Shown here in pieces: positions 22,552 through 33,540 of a DNA stretch of 64,000 nt. The notes below the pieces were generated by a model. It was not told the DNA's origin, did not search any database, and saw only the letters and a program-made list of their open reading frames with translations. Source of the stretch: Ypsolopha sequella (Eukaryota > Arthropoda > Insecta > Lepidoptera > Ypsolophidae); assembly GCA_934047225.1 (NCBI GenBank), contig OW204012.1:3906001-3970000 (forward strand). The letters run 5' to 3'. Numbering within the stretch: the stretch's first letter is position 1; every line of letters starts with the position of its first letter. The position numbers and the translations under genes were made by a program.

Positions 22552-23311
22552 AGCAGCATGCGTAGTGGCAAATCATGAAAATGGTGATACATAAGCAGCA
22601 TGCTAAGTGGCAAATCATGAAAATGGTGATACATAAGCAGCATGCTTAGTGGCAAATCATGAAAATGGTGATACATAAGCAGCATGCTTAGTGGCAAATC
22701 ATGAAAATGGTGATACATAAGCAGCATGCTTAGTGGCAAATCATGAAAATGGTGATACATAAGCAGCATGCTTAGTGGCAAATCATGAAAATGGTGATAC
22801 ATAAGCAGCATGCTTAGTGGCAAATCATGAAAATGGTGATACATAAGCAGCATGCTTAGTGGCAAATCATGAAAATGGTGATACATAAGCAGCATGCTTA
22901 GTGGCAAATCATGAAAATAGTGATACATAAGCAGCATGCTTAGTGGCAAATCATGAAAATGGTGATACATAAGCAGCATGCTTAGTGGCAAATCATGAAA
23001 ATGGTGATACATAAGCAGCATGCTTAGTGGCAAATCATGAAAATGGTGATACATAAGCAGCATGCTTAGTGGCAAATCATGAAAATGGTGATACATAAGC
23101 AGCATGCTTAGTGGCAAATCATGAAAATGGTGATACATAAGCAGCATGCTTAGTGGCAAATCATGAAAATGGTGATACATAAGCAGCATGCTTAGTGGCA
23201 AATCATGAAAATGGTGATACATAAGCAGCATGGTTAGTGGCAAATCATGAAAATGGTGATACATAAGCAGCATGCTTAGTGGCAAATCATGAAAATGGTG
23301 ATACATAAGCA
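22552..23311. repeat. 42-bp minisatellite, 18 copies
   Basis: Eighteen head-to-tail copies of a 42-bp unit (contains AGTGGCAAATCATGAAAATG). Copies are almost identical; only a few single-base variants are visible (first copies, 22919, 23232). Because 42 is a multiple of 3 the minus strand stays open, giving a 272-codon frame of a 14-residue repeat (MLLMYHHFHDLPLS). That frame is a by-product of the period, with no start context, domain or non-repeat body. Confidence 0.95.
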
Positions 23312-23420
23312 TCTTCTCCCTCCTCTTTTCTCATATATGTGTCTATTTTATTTTTGTTATTGTCAAATTCATTACATGTAAGTATATTTACCATTCCAAG
23401 TTTATGAGATCATTGTAACC

Positions 23421-23573
23421 GATTCTAAAGGCTTTAATTTTAGTTTTAATGCTGTATAAATCAAAATTATTCAAAAGTAATCTAGCTTCTATTCCTCAAA
23501 TGTAGAGGACTATTTTGCAATGACCAAAATTTAGTTTTGACAGCACTATAACTATAATTAAAGCCTTCGAATC
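23421..23573. repeat. Foldback MITE 'GATTCTAAAGGCTTT', copy 1
   Basis: GATTCTAAAGGCTTTAATTT at the left and the diverged inverse AATTAAAGCCTTCGAATC at the right. A second copy is at 24588-24740. Confidence 0.65.
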
Positions 23574-23639
23574 AGCTTTATTGTCTTAATTTGATCAACC
23601 GACATAGATCTTTTTAATGCATGGTACTGGCAGAATATC

Positions 23640-23820
23640 AGTGTCACAGATTATTCTGTGGCGTATGCTGAGCCAGCGCCCTTTCAGACTCTATGTCAAA
23701 GATTATCATTATTTTAAGGATTATAATGTATTTGTTATTAGTTAAGCTCTAAAAGTGTACTTTTTGTGTTTTTCTTGTAAGAGGCTTTGAATAAAGTTTT
23801 TATCTATCTATCTATCTATG
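23640..23820 (+). mobile_element. Non-LTR retrotransposon 3' end with (TCTA)n tail
   Basis: GGCTTTGAATAAAGTTTTTA followed by about five TCTA units. A poly(A)-signal-like AATAAA just before a tandem tail is typical of a 5'-truncated LINE or a SINE that uses its machinery. Upstream the piece reads CGCTGAGCCAGCGCCC-like. Family not assigned. Confidence 0.5.
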
Positions 23821-24185
23821 AAATTGCCGAAGTTTTCTTACAGGTTCCCGAGTTCATAATTCCTGTAATTCAATAGCTATTTCAATTTTGTTTTTTGTTT
23901 GAAAGTTGATTTCAAGGTTTTACATCTTTTACAGTTTGATAACCAAAGTAAAAATTTAAAAAACAGTTCGTCCTAAATGCCATCCGTTTCCATGATAAGA
24001 TTCGTAATAATTGTGTACAGCTGACACTTTTCGAAAATTTAATTAATGTTGCTGTTAGCTTAATGTTGTCTCATTCATACACAAAAGAAATTACATACTA
24101 TGGATTTGTTATTCCTAAAAAAAAATGCAAAAATTACTAAATATTGAGTTTCCTTCAAGTTCTCTATAGAAAACGGCAATTCCAT
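23817..24185. repeat. MITE family 'TATGAAATTGCCG', copy 3 (inverted)
   Basis: Begins TATGAAATTGCCGAAGTTTT and ends CGGCAATTCCATA. The interior is the inverse of the copies at 3945 and 11490. Confidence 0.65.
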
Positions 24186-24587
24186 AAGTTTTTTTTAATT
24201 TTTTATGCGTGTATTGAGTAAATACAAGATATATATACAATATTATAAAACTTATACAGCTAACGGAAACCATAAAGAGGTTTATGTGTCGCTGCAAGCG
24301 CTCACAACTAAAATTTATTTAATTTTATCAATTTTTTTATCGAGATAGTGACACTTTAAAATAGTTTTTATTTTGTGAGTTTTTATTTTATAATGTAAAG
24401 CCTTATTATTAATACTTTCTCAATTTTTTTATTTTTTACTTATCTAGTACAACAATCCATGACTTGAACCTAAAACATTACTAAAATCAAAAGCTACAAC
24501 CGTAGTGTACATTCAATTATTTACTTAAGTTTCTAGGGAATAAGTTACAAAATTCAATGAAATATGTTTATAAGGATATTAAAACCG

Positions 24588-24740
24588 ATTCTGTAGGCTT
24601 TGATTTTAGTTTTAATGCTGTCAAAAACTTGAAATTGTCCAATGTAATTAAGTTTCTGTACCTTTCAATTAAAGACTATTTAGCAATGAAGAAAATTTAG
24701 TTTTGACAGCACTAAAACTTAAATAAAACCCTTCAGAATC
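24588..24740. repeat. Foldback MITE 'GATTCTGTAGGCTTT', copy 2
   Basis: Same structure and length as 23421-23573. The arms match with substitutions. Confidence 0.6.
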
Positions 24741-24834
24741 TAATTATTATTAGAGTACATTAATATAAAAAAAGATTTTTTTTATATAAGAATACCATAT
24801 GGGTAACAAATTGTAGGTATTAAAAAGCTAATTG

Positions 24835-25230
24835 TAATAGTAGTTTATGCTACAAGGGCGCAAAGGAATAAATTACGAGGACGATTTAAAACACGAGCGT
24901 AGCGAGTGTTTTAAATGTAACCGAGTAATTTATTGCTCTTACACCCGTGTATCATACTACGTTTTTCAATGCATAGCGTGAGGAAATAAAACAAATATTG
25001 GACTTTAAATTATAATTGGCTCAAAAGGACTGTATCCAGAGCCGTTAAACAGTGGAAAAAAAAGTATAACATTTATAGTACACAAGAAAGGCTGAAGGTT
25101 AGCCAACCATTGTAAATAAATTAAAAAATAAATAAATAAAGCCCTAGGGCAAAATAATCGACTTTCTGTTCGGTTTTGATGCATAAAAAGTGGGCCTTTA
25201 CGAGAACTTGCATTGAAAAAATATATTTGA
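24835..25230. repeat. R1 family copy
   Basis: Starts AGTAGTTTATGCTACAAGGG and contains the internal palindrome ACACGAGCGTAGCGAGTGTT, then the R1 core blocks listed for 14640-14945. Confidence 0.65.
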
Positions 25231-25257
25231 ATATATTTAATTGCATCTATTTCGGGA

Positions 25258-25645
25258 AATCATCGAAAAACCACCAAAAAAATGTATGTCCCCCCTTATC
25301 TGCAAAATTGGTTGACCGAAAAATATGAAAAAAATCATGGTAATATGTGGGTACGTAAAGATTACAGGAAAATTAAAGCGGTTGAGAAATTCACGAAAAT
25401 AAAACCGCCCAAGTGCGAGTCAGACTCACGTTCCTATCGTACCTAGGGTTCCGTATCGTGGATGATAAATTAAATTTTGACATTTTTTTTTGTAAATTTT
25501 TGAACTGCTTTATTTTTTCTGCAATCTTTATGTAAACACATATTACCATGATTTTTTTACATTTTTTGGTCCACCAGTTTTGGAGATAAGGGGGAGGTGA
25601 CATACATATTTTGTGATTTTTCGACGATTTCTCTAAATAAATGCA
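25258..25645. repeat. Foldback element around 'AGGGTTCCGTA'
   Basis: Left (25258-25400) and right (about 25480-25645) arms are inverted copies sharing TCATGGTAATATGTG and CCCTTATCT. Between them lies CCAAGTGCGAGTCAGACTC and CCTAGGGTTCCGTATCGTGG. One arm recurs at 36360-36510 inside the giant transposon. The minus-strand frame 25391-25663 is a palindrome artefact. Confidence 0.6.
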
Positions 25646-26210
25646 GCTAAATCTATAGCTCAACTATATATTTATACAATTAGCTCTTTAATACCTACAA
25701 TTTGATACCCATATTGTATTTTTATATAATATTGTTTATTTATTTTACTTATTTTTTTATATTTCTCATTAGTGCTAATTATTTTTAAATCGCTATTATT
25801 TTACCGTAATTGTTCAGTTATTATCTACAATTGAAATTTTTTTCATATTTTTCGATCCACCAATTTCGGAGATAAGGGACATACATAATTATCTAGTTTT
25901 TTAAATATTTCTTGAAAACAATGCCAGTAAATTTAGTATTAGTAAATATTTTTACAAACAGTTTTTTAATATCTAGAATTTTATACCCATAATGTATTTT
26001 TAGGATAATAGTTTTTATTTTTCTCACATATGTTTTAGAAGTATTTTGAACAATTTCAAATTTCAAATCGGTGGTAAGTTATGAGTATGAGTTTATGACG
26101 GACGGACAGACAACGGAGTCTCATCTCACTATAACATAACGGTTTCCTTTTGTACCTTTTAGGTACTACGGAACTCCGATCGCCCTCTCTGAATCTGACA
26201 CAAATCCAAT

Positions 26211-26512
26211 CCAATCCAATCCAATCCATCAGCCAATATCAGTCCACTGCTGGACATAGGGCTCTCCAAGGGCACGCCACATTTTTCTATCCTCGGCCAT
26301 CCTCATCCAGCCGCTACCGGCAATCTTTTTTAGATCGTCAGTCCAGCGAGCTGGCGGGCGTCCTACACTGCGTCTGCCGGTTCGTGGTCTCCACTCGAGA
26401 ACCTTTCTCCCCCATCGGTTGTCGGTTCTTCGGCTGATGTGGCCAGCCCACTGCCACTTCAGCTTGCTTATCTTAGAGGTTTTGTCGATGAATTTGGTTC
26501 TTACGGGCACTA
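26211..26512 (-). mobile_element. RTE-type LINE 3' fragment, copy A
   Basis: The minus strand encodes a 93-residue C-terminus (motifs KLKWQWAGHISRR, GRKVLEWRPRTGRRSVGRPP, RWTDDLKK, ending YVQQWTDIG). It is followed by a (GGATT)n tail at 26208-26228. This is the C-terminal end of an RTE-clade endonuclease/reverse-transcriptase polyprotein and its characteristic tandem tail. It contains no catalytic residues. The same 5'-truncated fragment occurs at 27643, 32735 and 63172, always at the same position inside the composite repeat, so it was captured once and multiplied with it. Confidence 0.8.
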
Positions 26513-27642
26513 GGATCCTCTTAATGGAGAAATCCTCTCAAAAATAAGATTAAATTACGTATCGTCACCGATTTAACTACATGTTTGCTTGTGTATTTTG
26601 AGGAAAATCAAACGATATCGCGATGTAATATACAAGTAGCGCCATCTAGTTTTTAGTAGCAAACGAACGACTGTGGCTTTTCTAGTAAGTAAATTGTCAA
26701 AAGTATTTAATGGTTCCGTACCCGAAGGATGACAAACGGAACTCTAGTACTTAGCATACTGCTTGCTTATATAGAACCCCTTGCGACTTTGTGTAGGAAG
26801 ACGCCACCCGCTTGGCACAGTTGATCCTTGGGTTGTTCTGGGCTGATTTAGCCCGATGGCCAAGTGCGAGTCAAACTCGCGTACCTAGGGTTCCGTATCG
26901 TGGATGATAAATTAAATTTTGACATTTTGTTTTTTGTAAATTTTTTAATTGCTATATTTTTTCTGTAATCTTTATGTAAACACATATTACCATGATTTTT
27001 TTATATTTTTCGGTCCACCAGTTTTGGAGATAAGGGGGAGGTGACATACATTTGTTGTGTTTTTTCGACGATTTCTCGAAATAGATGCAACTAAATCTAT
27101 AGCTCAACTATATATTTATACAATTAGCTCTTTAATACCTACAATTTGATACCCATATTGTGTTTTTATAAAATATTGTTTATTCATTTTACTTCTTTTT
27201 TTATATTTCTCATTTGTGCTAATTATTTTAAATCGCTATTATTTTATCAGTTCAGTATTTATCTACAATTGAATTTTTTTTCATATTTTTCGATCCACCA
27301 ATTTCGGAGATAAGGGACATACATAATTATCTAGTTTTTTAAATATTTCTCGAAAACAATGCCAGTAAATTTAGTATTAGTAAATATTTTTACAAACAGT
27401 TTTTTAATATCTGGAATTTTATACCCATAATGTATTTTTAGGATAATAGTTTTTATTTTTCTCACATATGTTTTAGAAGTATTTTGAACAATTTCAAATT
27501 TCAAATCGGTGGTAAGTTATGAGTATGAGTTTATGACGGACGGACAGACAACGGAGTCTCATCTCACTATAACATAACGGTTTCCTTTTGTGCCTTTTAG
27601 GTACTACGGAACTCCGATCGCCCTCTCTGAATCTGACACCAA

Positions 27643-27936
27643 TCCAATCCATCAGCCAATATCAGTCCACTGCTGGACATAGGGCTCTCCAAGGGCACGC
27701 CACATTTTTCTATCCTCGGCTATCCTCACCCAGCCACTACCGGTAACATTTTTTAGATCGTCAGTCCAGCGAGCTGGCGGGCGTCCTACACTGCGTCTGC
27801 CGGTTCGTGGTCTCCACTTGAGAACCTTTCTCCCCCATCGGTTGTCGGTTCTTCGGCTGATGTGGCCAGCCCACTGCCACTTCAGCTTGCTTATCTTAGA
27901 GGCTTTGTCGATGAATTTGGTTCTTACGGGCACTAG
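27643..27936 (-). mobile_element. RTE-type LINE 3' fragment, copy B
   Basis: 93 codons, differing from copy A at about eight residues (for example KWRPRTG, NVTGSGWVR). Shorter (GGATT) tail. Same composite context. Confidence 0.8.
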
Positions 27937-29564
27937 GATCCTCTAAATGGAGAAATCCTTTCAAAAATATCATTTAATTATTTGTTTCTACCGATTTTAC
28001 TACATATGTGCTTGTGTATTTTGAAGAAAATCAAACGATATCGCGATGTAATATACAAGTAGCGCCATCTAGTTTTTAGTAGCAAACGAACGACTGTGGC
28101 TTTTCTTGTAAGTAAATTGTCAAAAGTATTTAATGATTCCGTACCCGAAGGATGACAAACGGACTCTAGTACTTAGCATACTGCTCGCTTATATACATAG
28201 GACCCCTTGCGACTTTGTGTAGGAAAACGCCGCGCCGCTGGGCGCAGTTGATCCTTGGGTTGTTCTGGGCTGATTTAGCACGATTGACATGAGGTTACCG
28301 ACCCCCTCTGAGATAGGTGTACGGGGGATGGGCGAAAGTGCATCTCCCGCGGAAAGAAGAATTTTGAAAGAAAGTGCCTTTGCATAGTTTTGATTTTTAG
28401 GGTTCAGCAACAAGGAACCCTTATAGTTTCGCCATGTCCGTATGTTTGTCTGTCCATGGCTTAGCTTAGAGACTATTGGTACTAGAAAGCTGTAATTTGG
28501 CATGGGTATACATATTTATCACGCTGATAAAGTGGTTCAGTAAAATTTTGAAAAAGATTTTTTTTACGGTACCTCCCCTACACGAAAAGTGGGGATGATT
28601 TTTTTTTCTCATCTATCCCCTAGTGTAGGATCTCATTGGATAGGTAATTTTAAAATATTGGGGGTGTGAGAAGACCATTTTTCGATCCAGGGTTCCGTTT
28701 GCGAAATATTAAGCTTAAAAGTGTTAATTTTTGTTAGAATCAAGTGTTAGTTCCGCTACAGTCCGCTTGGAGCGGTTACCCAGATTCCATATGATTTAGA
28801 TATAGTTTGAAACGCAACTATACGGAGATGTTTTCATGCTTAGGCTACTGACGTATTGATCGCAGCGGTGCGTCGCAGTCACGGCATTTCTATTCCTTAT
28901 TAATATGTTCTGTGTACGGAACCCTTTGTGCGCCAGTCCGACTCGCACTTAGCCTTTTTTTTGCCTACGTTATTCAGATCTGTGAATTGCATTTCACAGT
29001 TCACACTTGGTAACACCTCTGACACCTCCTCGGAGATTTAGAATAGAATATATTTATTTCCGTAATTTGGTACATAATATCCTTATATCAAGATTATCCT
29101 AGTTAATGTATTACAATGTACTTAAACAATAACTTAACTTAATATTCACGACATTTTAAGTTTGTTATTAAAATATAGTTTTAATAAGTAGGTAACGTCA
29201 TAGTGGAGGCTTAGCAAGCGATCAGAATAACGGATCGACAACACGTTTTTTTAATTTTGCAAAATAAAACTTAGACCTCTCATTTTGTAATGTACTTACG
29301 TTTGTAAGTAACAAGAAAAGAGAAAGATTACCAATTTCAAAAAAAGCGTCATCAAACCCTGACACCGAGCACTTACCGAGTCTACAGTATGAAATACATG
29401 AACATTAACTGTAAATATTTTATTTCTATAACATTATGTCTTTACATAACCCTTGTGATAACTCTAGTAAGTATATCTTGTGACGATCGATATGTTATGT
29501 TGTTTCACAAATTACTCGAAAACTACGCAACTACATCTTTTATTTAACACCCCATTTGCAGGGG
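27937..29564. repeat. Composite repeat body, paralogous to 57742-59371
   Basis: The order of blocks is CTCTAAATGGAGAAATCC, GTAGCGCCATCTAG, GTACCCGAAGGATGAC, CAAGGAACCCTTATAGTTTC, TCCAGGGTTCCGTTTGCG, then a stretch from 29041 starting GAATAGAATATATTTATTTC that looks like a SINE or LINE 3' end. It is nearly identical to 57742-59371, which shows the block was duplicated before or around the insertion of the giant transposon. The minus-strand frame 28189-28503 has no recognisable domain. Confidence 0.75.
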
Positions 29565-30221
29565 TCATAATAGTAGTTTATGCTACAAGGGCGAAAAGGA
29601 ATATATTACGAGTACGATTTAAAACACGAGCGTAGCGAGCTTCAAATTTGTTGTTTCGCTGCGTGATTATCAGTATTCCCCGTCCAAGATAAATAGGTTA
29701 TTGAGCCAACCAGTAATCACCTCAATAGAAGCTAATAAAGTCTTTGCTATTGGCCTAATTGTGTTGGTCGGGAACTTACATTTGAAGGGTACAGGAAAAG
29801 AACAAGGAATGTCACACCGTAAGTAAGGGCTTGAATAAATGTATAAATAACTTAATAGTAGTTTATGCTACAAGGGCGAAAAGAAATAAATTACGAGGAC
29901 GATTTACGAGTAATTTATTGCTCTTACGCCCGTGTATCATACTACGTTTTTCAATGCATAGTGTGAGGAAATAAAACAAATATACCTACAATCAAAGAAA
30001 ACAATTTAATGATTAAAGTTGAAAGTTACATTGTTGTGAACTTTAAATTATGATTGGCTCAAAAGGACTGTATCCAGAGCTGTTAAACAGTAGAAAAAAA
30101 GTATAACACTTATGGTACACAAGAAAGGTTGCAGGTTAGCCAACTACTCGTAAAAAAAAAAAAATAATAAAGCCCTAGAGCAAAATAATCGACTTTCTGT
30201 TCGATTTTGATGCATAAAAAG
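29565..30221. repeat. R1 family, two tandem partial copies
   Basis: AGTAGTTTATGCTACAAGGG starts at 29572 and again at 29863. The second copy continues through the R1 core to TTTTGATGCATAAAAAG at 30203-30221, where a LINE is inserted. Confidence 0.65.
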
Positions 30222-31890
30222 TTTTTAAAGTCGGTGAACATTAACAAAGGTATGGGCCCTGATGGGATCCATCCGTTATTTATTGTAAATACTGCTGATG
30301 AGTTAGCTGTCCCCTTAACTATTATTTTTAATATGTCTTTAACGGCTGGTAGGTTCCCCTTAATTTGGAAAAGATCTTTTATCACTCCGATCCATAAAAA
30401 GGGAAACAGGAGCGACATAACCAACTACCGTGGCGTATCTAAGCTTTGTACTATTGGAAAACTTTTCGAAAAAATTGTGTACGATATTTTATACCCCCTC
30501 GTTCGGCCCTTTATCATACCTAATCAACATGGTTTTATTTCCCGACGGTCAGTTTAGACAAATTTAGGTGAACTCACTCACACGGTACTTAAAGCTATGG
30601 CAAATGGTTACCAGGTGGACGTCGTGTACACCGATTACTCCAAAGCTTTTGATAAAATCTCCCATTATCACTTAATTAAAAAGTTGGAAGCGATCGGTGT
30701 GCATGGCAGTTTGCTTAGATGGCTTGACTCATATTTATTGAACCGTAGCCAAGCTGTGGCAATCGATGGCTTTACTTCTTCCTTCATACCAGTCTCTTCT
30801 GGTGTTCCGCAAGGGTCCCACTTGGGTCCTTTGTTATTTAATATTTTTATAAATGATATTTTGCATTATATAAAAAACTCTTCTACCCTTTTATACGCGG
30901 ATGATAAAAAGATATATAAAGTAATAGAAACACCTAATGATTCTGCGGACTTACATACAGACTTGGACAATTTATCAACGTTTTGCAGGGTTAATAAGCT
31001 ATTTCTAAATATCCCCAAATGTAATGTTATTACTTTCACCCGCAAACAAAAGCCTGTCGTTGCCACATACCACATCGACCAACAAGAGCTTGTACGCGTT
31101 CACGAGATGCGGGATTTGGGCGAAAAGCTATCATTTGAAGCTCATATAAATAAAATTATGAAAAAAGCTTACTGCCTTACTGCATGCTAGGTTTCGTCAT
31201 GCGTACATGTAGGGTTTTTAAGAATGTGGAAACATTCAAGGTCTTATACTTCGCATATGTCAAGAGCATCCTCGAGTATGCTTCATCCGTATGGAATCCA
31301 CAATATAACATTTACATTGACATGATAGAACGGATCCAAAATAAGTTCATTAAATATGTGAACTATAGATTACCTCCAGACCAAGGCTTCTCTTAGGGAT
31401 AGACGAATCTCTCATGATATTGAACTTTTATATAAAATAATTGTTAATTTAGTTGATACTCCACATTTGCTTGGCCAAATAAATTTCCGTTGTCCGTCAA
31501 AGACAACAAGAAGTTTAAGATTGTTTTCTGTGCCATCAACCACAAAAAATTATTTAGTAAATTGTTTTTTATACAGGACCTGTAATTTATATAACAAACA
31601 ATTTAATTACATTGATTTATTTAATGTGTCACTTTTTTCGCTTAAAAAGCTTTTACAGTCGAAATTTTAAAATTGTTTGTAATAATTGTAATATCTATTG
31701 ATTTTAATTTTATTCTGTATTTATATTTAATTTCAACTGTCTTGTTTCTAAGAACTGTACTGCTTGTTTTACATTTGTTTATCTATGTGTGGAAACTTTG
31801 CTGGTTTGTGTAATTTAGTTGTGTATTGTTTTTATGTAATGTTAAACTGTTTGTTTCCCAAATATAAATATAAATAAATAAATAAATAAA
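30222..31890 (+). mobile_element. 5'-truncated CR1/Jockey-like LINE with broken reverse transcriptase
   Basis: The insert is flanked by an 8-bp direct repeat ATAAAAAG (30214-30221 and 31891-31898) and splits the R1 core, which resumes with CGGGCCTTTACG. It encodes reverse-transcriptase motifs in order: MGPDGIHPLF, FITPIHKKGNRSDITNYRG, VYTDYSKAFDKISH (first catalytic Asp), SGVPQGSHLGPLLFNIFIND and LLYADD (YADD box near 30889-30906). The later part reads LEYASSVWNPQYN. A TAG at 30555-30557 and frame breaks near 31184 and 31396 make it inactive. The tail is (AAAT)n. It lacks its endonuclease half. Confidence 0.85.
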
Positions 31891-31898
31891 ATAAAAAG

Positions 31899-32310
31899 CG
31901 GGCCTTTACGATCACTTGCATTGAAAAATTATTAGATACTCTATGCAAATTTGGACCCCGTGACTTCATCGGAAAAATTAGCAACTCGATTCGTGGTGGT
32001 TGAAATTTTGAACAAAACCATATTAAAATAAAGTTATAATCAGCTCGCACTGCAACATGGCAGTCGCTGCGGCTGACAAGTGCGAAAATAGTGTGTTTTT
32101 AATCAATTTTATGTAAATTAAAATGAATTTCCAAGAAGTGAGAAAATCTTATCATTTTATATTGTTTTGTCTAGAAGTTTATAATACGAATACGTCAAGA
32201 CGTAACCCGCGCGCCTCTTTAACTCATTCTATCTTTTCTCACTTATGTTTTAGAAGTATTTTGAACAATTTCAAATTTCAAATCGGTGGTAAGTTATGAG
32301 TATGAGTTTA
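31899..32310. repeat. Composite repeat continuation, paralogous to 60976-61350
   Basis: Contains GATACTCTATGCAAATTTGG, CTGCGGCTGACAAGTGCG and AATACGAATACGTCAAGACG, in the same order as 60976-61350, then restarts the block with ATGTTTTAGAAGTATTTTGA. No gene. Confidence 0.6.
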
Positions 32311-32634
32311 TTATAATTATCTTCGCGGCCGTAAGCACAGGTTTTTCGCTGTGCCGTCGTGTCGCACAAAGGCGCGATCTAACTCACCCATACCGCGTAC
32401 TCTTCTCTCCCTCAATGCTCTTCTAAACGCCAATCAGGACTGTGATCTGTTTGCTGATGGATGGCAGAAAATATTGTCAGAGTGTTTGTGTTTTTGTGAG
32501 AAGGCCTGTTTCTGACTTTATGTGTTACTCTTATTTATTTTAGTTGATTGTACCATTTTATGTTTGTGTTACTATCTTTAATAATTGTAATTGGTTTGTC
32601 CGTTTTAATTAAAGTAAATAAATAAATAAATAAA
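32311..32634 (+). mobile_element. Short LINE 3' end with (AAAT)n tail
   Basis: In copies at 26090, 27530 and 61355, TATGAGTTTAT runs straight into GACGGACGG. Here about 320 bp intervene, ending in five AAAT units, so this is a separate insertion. Its plus strand reads LLSLNALLNANQDCDLFAD followed by a stop after about 25 more residues. This is the kind of C-terminus found in non-LTR elements. Confidence 0.6.
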
Positions 32635-32734
32635 TGACGGACGGACAGACAACGGAGTTTCATCTCACTATAACACAACGGTTCCTTTTGTACCTTTTAG
32701 GTACTACGGAACTCCAATCGCCGTCTCTGAATCT

Positions 32735-33022
32735 GACACCAATCCAATCCATCAGCCAAAATCAGCCCACTGCGGACATAGGCCTCTCCAAGGGCACGCC
32801 ACATTTTTCTCATCCAGCCGCTACAGGCAATCTTTTTTAGATCGTCAGTCCAGCGAGCTGGCGGGCGTCCTACACTGCGTCTGCCGGTTCGTGGTCTCTA
32901 CTCGAGAACCTTTCTCCCCCATCGGTTGTCGGTTCTTCGGCTGATGTGGCCAGCCCACTGCCACTTCAGCTTGCTTATCTTCGAGGCTTTGTCGATGAAT
33001 TTGGTTCTTACGGGCACTAGGA
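32735..33022 (-). mobile_element. RTE-type LINE 3' fragment, copy C, split by the giant transposon
   Basis: Same sequence as copies A, B and D, but with small deletions that break the frame (near 32770-32815). It is interrupted right after GCACTAGGA at 33022; the adjoining sequence resumes at 57733. The interruption defines the insertion site of the 24.7-kb element. Confidence 0.8.
33014..33022. repeat. Left 9-bp target site duplication GCACTAGGA
   Basis: Identical to 57733-57741. The three unoccupied paralogous sites (around 26504-26518, 27927-27941 and 63455-63469) each contain GCACTAGGA once, followed by TCCTC. Confidence 0.85.
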
Positions 33023-33540
33023 ACCTGAGTGAAGCTAGCGAACCACTTTTAACGAACGACTTTTAACGAACCGGTTTTAATATAGCACGACCAAATTAAA
33101 AAGTCGTTTTTTAAAATGTAATAAATGGCATTTATGCCTTCTAATTACCACAAAGACACTTGTAGGTGATGTGCAGCAGTCGTGGGCACACACTTTTGTT
33201 TGTTCCGTGTAAAAGGATTTCATCTGGAAGCTGCTATGGATTAAACAAAATTTGCAGCTAACCAACGATTTTAAAAGAAAGCTGAACCTTAAAAGAGACC
33301 AGAGATATATCCAGGTGATAGGCAGCAGCTCGTGGCATACACCTGTACAAGTCTCATACTGTAGCAAATCATCTGGAAGTTGTAAAACGCACATTCTTGT
33401 AACTAGTCCTAAAAGGTCAATAAAAGTCTATGTTTTCTTTAAATTGCACCAGAATTATATCCAGGTGACCCGCAAAAATCCTCTACATACACCTATATAG
33501 TTCTTAAGCTGTAGCAAATCATGTGAAGGTCATAAAATCA
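33023..33540. repeat. Left terminal inverted repeat with two or so inverted satellite monomers
   Basis: The first 240 bp pair with 57490-57732. From about 33290, GGCATACACCTGTACAAGTC, CATACTGTAGCAAATCATCT and GGAAGTT are the inverse of the satellite monomer at the right end. A second, diverged monomer lies at 33455-33535 (CCAGGTGACC, TACACCTATATAG, TGTAGCAAATCATG). Plus- and minus-strand frames here (33077-33394, 33252-33500) are artefacts. Confidence 0.8.

Larger units (their letters stand above)
25434..28180. repeat. Two head-to-tail copies (period about 1.45 kb) of a composite repeat
   Basis: The sequence from CCTAGGGTTCCGTATCGTGG at 25441 restarts at 26884. Both copies carry the same order of blocks: an AT-rich arm, the GACGGACGGACAGACAACGG block (26097, 27537), the captured RTE fragment, the ATCCTCT/AATGGAGAAATCC block, and the GTACCCGAAGGATGACAAAC block. 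Identity is about 95% by eye, so the duplication is fairly recent. Confidence 0.75.

Noticed and set aside
22552..23311. CRISPR-like array
   Set aside because: Units are contiguous 42-bp copies with no variable spacers, and the genome is eukaryotic.
22494..23312. 272-codon open frame on the minus strand
   Set aside because: It is the 42-bp minisatellite read in one frame; period divisible by three explains it. No start context, domain or flanking coding sequence.
33077..33500. Overlapping plus and minus frames at the left end of the giant element
   Set aside because: They fall in the terminal inverted repeat and inverted satellite monomers; no homologous frame is open at the right end.
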